From: Tilletiaria anomala UBC 951
Taxonomy: Eukaryota > Basidiomycota > Exobasidiomycetes > Georgefischeriales > Tilletiariaceae
NCBI RefSeq assembly: GCF_000711695.1
Contig: NW_013546957.1
Coordinates: 1-64,000 of the forward strand
Length of the DNA: 64,000 nt
Direction: 5' to 3'
Part shown: positions 55,811 to 64,000 of the stretch, in pieces
Numbering within the stretch: the stretch's first letter is position 1
Layout of the letters: every line of letters starts with the position of its first letter
Made by a program: the position numbers and the translations under genes
The notes under the pieces: generated by a model
Seen by the model: the letters and a program-made list of their open reading frames with translations, nothing else
Database searches by the model: none
What the model was told of the DNA's origin: nothing

Positions 55811-57695
55811 ATGCCATCTTCGATCTCTTCGCACACTGTGCCAAATTTTTACGCTTGTTACTTTCTTCGATCGTACGCTGGCAGCGGACGTGTCTTCAAC
55901 AAGACATACATAGGATCAACGCCCGATCCTCCACGGCGAAAGCGACAGCACAATGGCGAGCTCACGTCTGGTGCGAGGCGTACTTCTCGAGGGCGTCCAT
56001 GGGAGATGGAGTTCATCGTCAGCGGCTTCCCGAGCAAAATTGCAGCGCTCCAATTCGAGTGGTCCTGGCAGAAGCCACATGTCACTCGACATTTGCGTGT
56101 GCTACCTTCTGAAGCCGCTCGACCCGGCGTGACTCAAGCTGCGGGGGAACCACTGCTGCCTCAAACCATCTCACGGCGATCAAGAAAGGGCAGGTCTATC
56201 AATTGCGCAGTGACAAACCCGAGGAGCAAGTTCATCGCCTTGCGAGCTCTCCTTGCCAGCGAGCCATTCGCGCTTTGGGGCCTTAAAGTTGCCTTCTTCG
56301 CAGAATGGGCTTACGCAGCATGGCTGGCCGTGGAACACTCAATCGCGGATTCAGCCGGGGCCGATAAAACTTCAACGAAGGCACGCACAAGCAGAGGCGG
56401 CGTTTTTTTGCCGCCTCAAACGATATCCCCGGCCGTGGTGTGCTGCTGGAAAGGCGTCGACGGGGCAAGGAAGTCCATCATGGGTCAGGCCGTTGCTGAC
56501 GGAGAAGAACAGGTCAAGGCCGCAGTATCGAAGCGAAAGAGCAAAATCAAGGAGAGTGCTGCGGGCAAAGAAGGTGCTGGTCTAGCTTGGAAAGAAGCCG
56601 CTGCAGTGCCCAGGAATTCTCTCAATGAAAATTGCAAGCTCGAATACAAAGATTTGCAACACGCACCCGTGGCAATGCCGCCCTCCAGCGAGTGCGGGGG
56701 CCCAGGCGAAGCATGGCTACGATTCAATGATGGTGGGCCTCCTTGTCTTGGCTCTCTGAGCCACATGCTGACAAATCTAGTCATCCTTTACAGATGCAAT
56801 CTCAAATTATCAATGGGCACGGTTCGAGCGGATATTGAAGCGAGAGATGATCTCCGTGGAGAGCTTGTCAGCCGGTACCCACTCGGTCAACTGTGACAAA
56901 TGCAAGAAGCAAATCGATTTGAAAGACCACTCCAGCTATTCCCTTTGCGCATCATCGTACCTTCCGCTACACGCTCGACCTTACAACAACCCTTCTGAGA
57001 CTCACAGCAAAGACAAGCACTGCGAGCACGTCTTCCATCTCGAGTGTCTAGCAAAAGGCTTTGCTCGGGATCCTGCAGCAACATCAGACAGCCTTTCTCT
57101 GAGTAAAGTCATCGAACCAACGCTTTTACCTGTCTCAGGAAAGTGCCCGGGATGTGGGCCGTCCGCAACGATCGGATCCTGGTCAGATGTCGTGCGAGGG
57201 GTCTTTAGGCGTCAAGATCGGTTCGAGGCAGAATTAATCGGCCTTGCAAAGAAGCGAGCAGTCGAAGAGAAGAAACAATTGAAAGAGGCGGAGAAGGAAG
57301 CGGCAACGCAGGCTAAAGAGGCGATACGTGAGGAGGCGAAGCGCGCAAAAGAGCTGGAGAAGAGTGACAAGAGCGTGGGCAAGCGGGGGAAGAAGGCTAC
57401 GCACGAGCAAACGATGGTCCTCAGTGACGACAGCGCAGACGAGACGGGGAAAGAGAAAGCCGCTGTCATCAACGCCACGGACGACGCGGCCAATACTCAG
57501 ACTCGGCCCGCTTGTGGGAGAGTTGCTAAAAAGACGCTTGCCGCCATGCTGGATCCTGGCTCATATAAGTCTGCGTCTAAGCCAGTGCCACAGCTACGAT
57601 TACCACCTGGACGTGCCGCATCCAAGGGCAATGATCCTGCAGTTTCTGTAGTCATAGATCTAGTCACTCCCGACACATCTGTCGGGACCGTATAG
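55811..57695 (+). CDS. SLX1: SLX1 structure-specific endonuclease
   Basis: Two exons, join(55811..56732,56794..57695), give 607 residues. The N-terminal GIY-YIG nuclease (about 12-100) shows [30 protein letters not shown], and [27 protein letters not shown] with the catalytic Tyr, Arg and Glu. The C-terminal RING-like zinc domain (about 330-430) has [19 protein letters not shown] and GKCPGC-type ligands, then SWSDVVRG. The intron at 56733-56793 joins [23 protein letters not shown]1 with SLX4 cuts branched DNA such as Holliday junctions and stalled forks. The protein is about twice the usual length: a disordered linker (about 200-300) and a Lys/Glu-rich coiled tail are added. No SLX4 gene is in the window. 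Confidence 0.95.
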
Positions 57696-57726
57696 TTAGT
57701 TTGCAGATTGTATCAAATTTCATGAT

Positions 57727-59439
57727 TTATGAATGCCCGAGGGTCTCTGCCCAGTTCTTCCAACCTTCGCCACCTGTCTCCTGAAGTAAGATCCGCTCAT
57801 TAGCCGAACCGAAATAGCCTTGCTGCGACCATACTTTCAGGTCCGATAGCGGGAATGGTCCGAACATTTCAATCTCGGGATTGACATGCTGTCCCGAAGC
57901 TTCCGCTGTTTCTGCAAGATAGGACGGGGCCCATCGGTATCGGAATTTCCGTGCATCGTCGCCTGTAGAAGCTTGGCCGGGGATACCTATTAAGGACGCA
58001 CTCGAATCACCGACACTGGGGCCTGCCCCATCCACCGCTTCCCCAGATACCTGCTCCTGTCTCTGAGAAGCCGGATCCCAGTCGCTTGGAACCTTGCCGC
58101 TTCGTTTTACAGCTCGCAGGAGGCCCTCGTAGGTATCGTCGTATATGTTGATGAGCCCGTGCTCGGACATGAGGGATGATGAATAAGCCGTGACATCTTC
58201 AAAAGCTTGTAGAACTGCAATTGAAGGCCTTTGCTCATCCGTGTCCATCGCAGCAGAGGACTCTTCCGCCTTCTCCTTCTCCTTGCCTTTGCCATTGCTT
58301 TTGTTCTTGCGCCAGCTTTGTTTATTCTTGTTCGTGAGCTTGTGCTTCTTTGCTTCCTTGCCTAATCGCTGCAAAGTTTCGAGCACCGACTCGCCACGCT
58401 GCATGTGTTCCACAAGCCGTTGTTGCAGCTCCGGTAAGCTCAGTGCCATCTCCTGCTCTTTCAGAGCCTTGCTTCTCTCCTCTGCGTCTCGTTTGCGTTG
58501 GGCATCCTTGGCCGCTTTGATCGCCTTGCGGGTATAATTTCCTTGCAGCCAGCTGTCATGCTCCGCATGTGGATCTTTCGCATTCGCGATGTAGTTTCCC
58601 TCATCATCGAAACGACCAGCTTCCATCTCGGCTTTCATGTTAAAGCTCTCAATCTTGTAGCCCATGCCCTTCTTGAGCTTCATCTTCGACTGCTTCTTGA
58701 GCCTCACGATCGGCTCATCCGCTCCGGCTACTGGTGTTTCTATTTTTGTTTGACTCCCTGACCCTTCGACACCTTTCTTGTCCTCTTCGCCGTCACCGTC
58801 GCCGCTATCGTCTTCACTGTCGCTATTTTCCTCGCCTTCGCTGCTCTCCAGCTCAAAGTCGGGGTCAAGGTCTTGTATGTCGTCATCACTCTCGGCTGCC
58901 TCAGCTTCAAGATCAGCCTTCTCCTTATCTGGCGCCCGTGTCCTTTTCCCAAATTCTTGGCCTTCGATATCACCCAGCTTCAAGTAATTGTTGCCTTTTT
59001 TTCTGCCACTTGCATCCTCTTTGGATTTGTCTTCGTCCGCAGCAAACATGTCATCGTCCCCGTCATCCACTGCAGCATTGCCTGACCCACCGCCATCGTC
59101 TTCATCCTCGGATTCCGAGTCCGACATTTTTGTTATGATCCTGCCTTTTCGGCCTTGCTGTTCGCGCTTCCGATCCTGCTCCTCTAGCTCGATGTCGCCG
59201 GTGTAATCTTCGACGTCCTGTGAAACTCGCGCTTGGGGCAGGCCGCGATCATAGTGCGCTGCGGTGCGCGGTGCATCTAATTCCAGTCCCGAAACCCCTT
59301 TGGAAGTGGCGGTCTTTGTTGCAAAGCGTAGGCGCTTGGAAACATCAGACGAGGGACCGACGTTGCTGAAGGTGTTAGACGTGGAGGGAGCATGTGCGCT
59401 TGAGGATGGGGGTCCATCGGCGCGGCGCTTCGGTGCCAT
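57727..59439 (-). CDS. LIN1: LIN1/CD2BP2, U5 snRNP-associated GYF-domain protein
   Basis: This is a single-exon gene of 570 residues. The N-terminus is basic (MAPKRRADG). LARTAAHYDRG-type sequence and VEDYTGDIELEEQDRKREQQ precede a very acidic stretch (about 100-240). The conserved middle MGYKIESFNMKAEMEAGRFD, then DDEGNYIANAKDPHAEHDSW and LQGNYTRKAIKAA, is the CD2BP2/LIN1 signature. The C-terminal GYF domain (about 505-565) shows YRWAPSYL, EIEMFGPFPLSDLKVWSQQG and the GYFGS motif. In yeast and humans the protein binds the U5 snRNP factor Prp6 and other splicing proteins by proline-rich ligands. The ATG at 59439 starts the conserved N-terminus. It is tail-to-tail with SLX1, only 31 bp apart. 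Confidence 0.95.
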   Translation of the reverse strand: MAPKRRADGPPSSSAHAPSTSNTFSNVGPSSDVSKRLRFATKTATSKGVSGLELDAPRTAAHYDRGLPQARVSQDVEDYTGDIELEEQDRKREQQGRKGRIITKMSDSESEDEDDGGGSGNAAVDDGDDDMFAADEDKSKEDASGRKKGNNYLKLGDIEGQEFGKRTRAPDKEKADLEAEAAESDDDIQDLDPDFELESSEGEENSDSEDDSGDGDGEEDKKGVEGSGSQTKIETPVAGADEPIVRLKKQSKMKLKKGMGYKIESFNMKAEMEAGRFDDEGNYIANAKDPHAEHDSWLQGNYTRKAIKAAKDAQRKRDAEERSKALKEQEMALSLPELQQRLVEHMQRGESVLETLQRLGKEAKKHKLTNKNKQSWRKNKSNGKGKEKEKAEESSAAMDTDEQRPSIAVLQAFEDVTAYSSSLMSEHGLINIYDDTYEGLLRAVKRSGKVPSDWDPASQRQEQVSGEAVDGAGPSVGDSSASLIGIPGQASTGDDARKFRYRWAPSYLAETAEASGQHVNPEIEMFGPFPLSDLKVWSQQGYFGSANERILLQETGGEGWKNWAETLGHS

Positions 59440-60536
59440 CTTCTGGAACTGCAGTGGGAGTTATCGCAAAGAGTAGTTGCATATGCGTAGGAGCAGCTGT
59501 GGGAACGCAGGCTTGAGTCTTTTGGTCGAGGGAAAGCTCAAGACTGCAGCACAGCGATTAGAAGACCTTGCTCTGATTCGAAGTTTGGAACCTACAAGCT
59601 ATCAAGCTGTCAATGTATGTCGTTGTTAACGCGCGCGTTAAGCAGCAAAGCTCAAGCGAAGAGAAGACTGATCGTAGAATATTTCTGAACATGGTTTGAT
59701 ATGAAGGGAGAGAGCGAGTGCTGCGCCTTACGCCTTCATGCTTGTGCCTCTCATTAACTGGTGGTTCACGTACGCGCAGCCCATTTCAATTTTAATCTCA
59801 CTCTGTCTCTCTTCAAGGATCAAGCTCGCAACCTTGTGCATACATGAGTTGAAATAGTCACGGCAGGGTCGATTTCGATCAGTTGCACACATTTCGTCGC
59901 CGATCATGGGCTTGGAACGCTACTTGGCCTCGCTCTGCTCTACGAAAATTCGCGTCCATGAAAAGTGCGGCTGCTCCTCTGCGCCATTCCCAACAGCCAC
60001 TTCGAGAAGACGTCATGTCGAAGCCTTATCGATGTGGCTGCTGAGAATGATGTTCGAGAAGACGATCTGGTGCGTGTGGAAGACAGGGTAGGTTGCGATG
60101 TCGAACAGAATTAATAAGGGTTCCTGGCGAGCACAAGGGACAGTCATTCGTGGTCCGTGGAAAATCATGACCCACAGCTTCCCTTTTGTAGACAGCTTCG
60201 CGCAAGGGGAATTGAATATAGGGTAGGTTTCCAAAGGGCCATCACTCATGGCGAAGAAATCGTACACAGATACCAGCCACGCGTTTCTTCGTTTTCTTTC
60301 TCGGTCCAAGCTTCAGCAGAATCACAATAAATTGCTCATCTACAGGCAGCGTGCGTCATCATTAGAGGGTCGTCGGATGGCGTGCAATAATAAAGTACTG
60401 CGTGTATGGGGCGATGAGGTTTGGGCAACTTTCGCTTGCTTTAGGGGAAAAATTCACAATGTCTGATCTCTGGCAGAGTGGGACAATGTTGCAGCGTCCC
60501 TCTCCTAGCTCTGTGGAATATTGTTGCTGTGCTTTA
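59440..60536. other. Intergenic region LIN1 / elongase
   Basis: About 1.1 kb, the LIN1 promoter side on the left and the elongase 3' side on the right. On the minus strand an AATAAAG overlaps the elongase stop region (60532-60538). No further gene is recognised. Confidence 0.45.
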
Positions 60537-61864
60537 TTACGCATTTCCACTGCTCTTGCTGCTCCTCTTCTTCTCATCGGAATTGGCCACAGAAGCTGGC
60601 TGGCTGGCACCTCCGGTGCCGGAGATCATGTCCTTCTCCGCGGCAAGGCTGGTCGCTTGCTTTGCAGTCTTGGCGAATGCAGTGTGCGCCTCGCCGGCTG
60701 CTTTCTTGGACTTGTATGTCTTTTGGTAGAAAGCGATGAAGAGGACGAGGTACGATGAGAGGATTGTGCAGCCAGACCAGACCTGTATATCATCCAGCAT
60801 TCACATGCATGAGAAACGCGACTGTCAGCAATGGGACCCCTTCGCATGCGACCAACACGCCAGGTGCATCTCTGACGATTATCAGGAAAGAAGACTCACA
60901 GCATGCTCCTTTCCAGCAGCACACTTTCCGTGATTGGGCAGAGTCTTGCCCAAACCATAGGCATTGACAAAGTAATTGTAGCTTGCATAGTAGATAACGC
61001 CCAGGTCGAGGACGAATTGCAGGATCTGCGTGCTTGTCACTGCCTTCTTCCACGGGCAGGGAATTCGCAGGGCAGTGAGCATGTAATAAGCGTACATAAT
61101 GACATGTACGAAAAGATTGAGAGTCTGATCGCATTCATTGGTTGTCGCCCAACCATGTCAGCTTGGTGTGCCGCTAGCGCAGAGCTGAAACTTTCGAGTG
61201 AAGACTCACAATAACGACCCAGGAGACGCTTGTCTTGCCCAACAGCTGGCTGAAGCAGAGGAGAGCAGTGGCGGAGTGGTGGTAGACATGTAGGAAAGCG
61301 AGCGGCTTCTTTTTGAGGACCAGGAAGACTGTGTCGCCCAGTTCCCAGAATTTGAAAATGTAATTCTTCAAAGCATGCATGAATTCAAGCAGCGTCATAA
61401 TTATGCACATTGCCCAGTCAGCTGCGATTCCATCTGGAACTCACGAAAATGTAGAGTGTCTCCATCCTCTTTGTCCATGCTTGCTCAGCGCAAATGGCAT
61501 AGTAAAACCCATTCCTTTTCCAGAGCGGCAAAATCTCCTCTAGCATGCATGCGAGCAGCAGGCCACTGCACACGCTGAGCAAGAAGTTGTGCAGGACAAA
61601 GGGCTGTTTGAGTTTAAAAGCCTGGACCTTGAACTTTTGCATAAGCGCCTGACCGGTGAAGATTATCGCGAGGTAGCCGGCGCCTGCAAGCAGGACCGAT
61701 GTGCCGGTGCTGAAGGGCGTGCGGCCAGGCTGCCAGGAGAGTAAGGGAGAGGTGCCATCTAGCAGTGATGCACGTAGCGACGGCGGAACGAAGTATGGAA
61801 TGGTCTGGGACAGCGCATCGTAAATGGGTGTCGCGTGCGTCGGCGTCGCTCGAAGCTGGAACAT
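60537..61864 (-). CDS. ELO-type very-long-chain fatty-acid elongase
   Basis: Four exons, complement(join(60537..60782,60900..61124,61210..61365,61445..61864)), give 348 residues, typical for fungal ELO proteins. Several membrane helices are visible. The catalytic signature HVYHH is in exon 2 ([20 protein letters not shown]), preceded by the hallmark [29 protein letters not shown] and [12 protein letters not shown] follow. Splicing rebuilds [20 protein letters not shown] exactly. The enzyme condenses malonyl-CoA with long acyl-CoA in the ER, feeding sphingolipid and very-long-chain fatty-acid synthesis (ELO2/ELO3 class in yeast; which of the two cannot be told). The tail is Lys/Ser-rich without a clear KKXX retrieval signal at the end. 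The start is the first in-frame ATG; a further 5' exon is possible. Confidence 0.95.
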
Positions 61865-63889
61865 CTCGGCATAGGCAACCAGGAAGGTGCGTGTCGACTT
61901 GTAGTGCTGGCGGGCTGTTGCAGGAGTCTTTTGCGGCAAAGTGTGGACGTACTTGATTCAGTGAAACGGCTAAGCAGAAGAGAGGGATACAGTAATTCAT
62001 GATAATAGTGTTCCAAGGTTTATTTATATACAGTGCACAGTGGGCGTTCCTTCGGGGGTCCGTGTCCGCCAGGTGTCGGTGTCCGCATGTTTCCCACTTT
62101 ACGTCCGCGCCACGCTGGCGAACAACCACACGATGCGGACGATGTCGAGGCGTGTTCGTTTACCTGTGGGCAGTCCAAAAATAGTTACACCGATGGTGCG
62201 CGATCCGGAGACAAGACTTTTGCTGGCGCACCACCCCTCAGGTGTGTGAGCAATCCAGCTGGCAGACAACCAGCCATAATCGGCGCGACGTCGGTTGTAG
62301 GGTTATCGACACTTTGGGCGCGGACAACTGGAACAGCAAATGACGACTACACCGACCTTGTCTGTTCACCGAACACACAATGACAGCAACCGAACCACGC
62401 TGTTCCTGTTGCATTTTTCTCGATGCAGCCACACAATATATCACTGAGCTGGAGAGAATTGTGCGATGTGGCTGAAGAGATACGAATTTGAGCATGGACT
62501 GGCCCTACCATATGTGTCCGTTGGAGGCAGATTGTGTGCTGAAATCCTCATTTTGGCACACAAATGCGCCAAATTCTTACTACAGTCTGCGACAGTCAAC
62601 ATTGTTTCGAGAAATAACCGCGGCAGTCCAAATCCTTGGCAGCGAGATGCGTTCGCATGCCCCCCTTGCGAACAAACCAAAGGTTTTGCACCGAAAATGC
62701 GCCTCCTTCGAAGTCAAGAGAGTCAGACGTGGGATCTGCAATTTCGGATGAAGACACGAGGGCCTGCCACGGTACTTCGACCTGCTATGCGACGGTACCT
62801 GGTGACGAACAAGTGGCGCTATTCAATCTGACATACCTTTGTGAAGGCTTTTACTGGCCTTTCTGCCAGCGTGTGAGTGTTGCTCCGTCCAAAGACCCAG
62901 ACAAGCCGCCGCAGACGGGCGTGGGCCATGAGGCGGAAGTGCTCCATCGGAGGGCTGGAAGAAACCATGTCGTTATCAACCGTTCTCTTCATCGGGCCAA
63001 CTACGCTTCTGAAAGTCCAATCCTCCGCTTTGTCTTAGGTCGCGCTCAGCGGTACACTGACGTTGAGCGGTCACGTGGAAGCAACTGGCAGCGCTCCGTC
63101 GGAAACACGTGCCACTGGGGCGACCACCACGATAAGCGTGACGACTGGAAGCGCCAGCACCGTTGTAGAATCGGCAAACACAGCAACCCCAGAGAGCCCC
63201 ATGCACAGAGCAACCTGTGTTACGTAGAGCACGCCTTTAACGCACAGGACACCGGGAAACCCAACAGAGAAATCAGGCAATGCGAGAACCACCACGCCAG
63301 GTTCTGTGACACCGTCTCCCGCAGAGCCGACGCCGTCCACAGCCGGTGCTGTTGAGTCTGGGGGAAGATGCGACTACAGTGCCTGCAGTAAATAGTCACC
63401 AGAGAAAATTGCCCGAGCCTGAGTCCGCACTTCGGTCAGGAGAAGGTGTATTGGTCGCCGTAGCGGGCCAGCTCCTAGGGCGCCTGCATACGCGGTGCGA
63501 CGAAATGCACATCTGTAGCCTCGGAAGCAACATGCATGGCTGTGGGAGGAAACTGTTAATCTGGGACACTTAAAAGTACCCAAGAACATTCATCTTGACC
63601 TTAGGTAGTCATCATATCATTCACTGAGAACGAATACCTGGCGGTATTTCCAAGAGAATGTTGGGGTCTAAATGAAAGTCATGTAAATCCATAGAAATGC
63701 AGTGGCCTCCGTATCCCTTGCACATATCATCGTATGCACCGGCATAATAGGATAGGGAATACTGAATTATTGATTTCCAGATCGTTTATTATACCAACTC
63801 GCCTGCTAGAGTCTAACACGGTGTTCGGTTTTTGGCACTAAAAAGCCATCCCGTGTCGTATGTGGCAAGGCTTACCCAGGACATACAGT
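61865..63889. other. Gene-poor right-hand region
   Basis: Two kilobases without a gene I can name. The left part (61865-62450) should contain the elongase promoter. From about 62640 to 63395 the plus strand has coding-like pieces ending in a Ser/Thr/Pro-rich frame, listed separately. 63400-63889 is AT-richer and shows nothing. Confidence 0.4.
63039..63395 (+). other. Ser/Thr/Pro-rich reading frame, possible gene fragment
   Basis: After an acceptor-like TTAG at 63035-63038, one frame reads VALSGTLTLSGHVEATGSAP and continues with many Thr/Ser (ATGATTTISVTTGSASTVVE), reaching a TAG near 63238, then stays open and Thr/Pro-rich to a stop at 63393-63395, ending GGRCDYSACSK. A possible preceding exon (about 62820-62872, NLTYLCEGFYWPFCQR) ends at a GTGAGT donor. 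This composition is typical of secreted or cell-wall proteins. It is either a gene with an undetected intron over the TAG, or a decayed copy. No family is recognised. Confidence 0.3.
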
Positions 63890-64000
63890 CTACAAGCTAT
63901 AGGGCTCGATATTGACGGTCGAGTTCCCTTCCAATGCCTTCCTGATAGCCTCGCAAACCAAAAGCGCCGCGAGTCCCGCCTGTGCTGTGCAGCTGAGCGC
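63890..64000 (-). CDS. C-terminal 36 codons of a probable oxidoreductase (continues beyond window)
   Basis: Reading inward from the right edge, the minus strand codes TAQAGLAALLVCEAIRKALE and then GNSTVNIEPYSL before TAG at 63890. The pattern GLAALLVCEAIRKAL plus a short strand and end is like the C-termini of Gfo/Idh/MocA-type NAD(P)-dependent dehydrogenases (for example inositol or sugar dehydrogenases). With so little sequence this is a guess about family; that the frame is coding is more likely than not. Confidence 0.45.
   Translation of the reverse strand, partial: ALSCTAQAGLAALLVCEAIRKALEGNSTVNIEPYSL

Overview
The window is nuclear DNA of a fungus, most likely a basidiomycete. The genes are spliced, with many short GT-AG introns (about 55-120 nt), and the set is clearly fungal: SHO1, LCL2, a DUF2418/NUR1-type nuclear-rim protein, VPS27, UTP23, MER3, LIN1 and peroxisomal Lon. 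The intron-rich gene style would suit Ustilaginomycotina (Exobasidiomycetes-like), but that placement is inference. I rebuilt gene models by joining exons at splice sites and checking that the family's protein sequence continues. Every multi-exon model below sums to a multiple of three, except the partial edge genes and the pseudogene.

Layout, left to right: 3' part of a trypsin-fold protease (1-1039, +); SHO1 osmosensor (-); M17 leucine aminopeptidase (+); NudC (+); a decayed DUF3712-like gene (about 8.77-11.9 kb, -); a short TTAGGG tract at 12.78 kb; a membrane-anchored histidine phosphatase (+); LCL2 (-); a NUR1-like protein (+); a large Pro/Gln-rich NPF-motif protein (-); a cytochrome P450 (-); prohibitin PHB1 (-); a SWI3/RSC8 remodeller subunit (+); RNA polymerase II largest subunit RPB1 (-); ESCRT-0 VPS27 (+); UTP23 (-); the meiotic helicase MER3/HFM1 (+); peroxisomal Lon (+); SLX1 nuclease (+); LIN1/CD2BP2 (-); an ELO fatty-acid elongase (-); and, at the right edge, the last 36 codons of what may be an oxidoreductase (-).

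There is no operon or obvious gene cluster. Most genes are core housekeeping loci for transcription, chromatin, ribosome and spliceosome assembly, trafficking, recombination, mitochondria and peroxisomes. The only accessory-looking loci are the P450, the decayed DUF3712 gene and an ill-defined Ser/Thr-rich frame near 63 kb. I saw no CRISPR array, no rRNA or convincing tRNA, and no recognisable transposon or virus-like element.

Most interesting: the RPB1 CTD has Ala instead of Thr at position 4 in 15 of 19 heptads, and all three CTD introns cut the same Ser2 codon in the same phase, so CTD exons could be skipped without breaking the repeat register. Others are a GC-AG intron and a 10-nt micro-exon in MER3, a 17-nt micro-exon carrying the metal-binding motif of the aminopeptidase, a 17-bp perfect inverted repeat in the SHO1 intron, and the multiply broken DUF3712 pseudogene.
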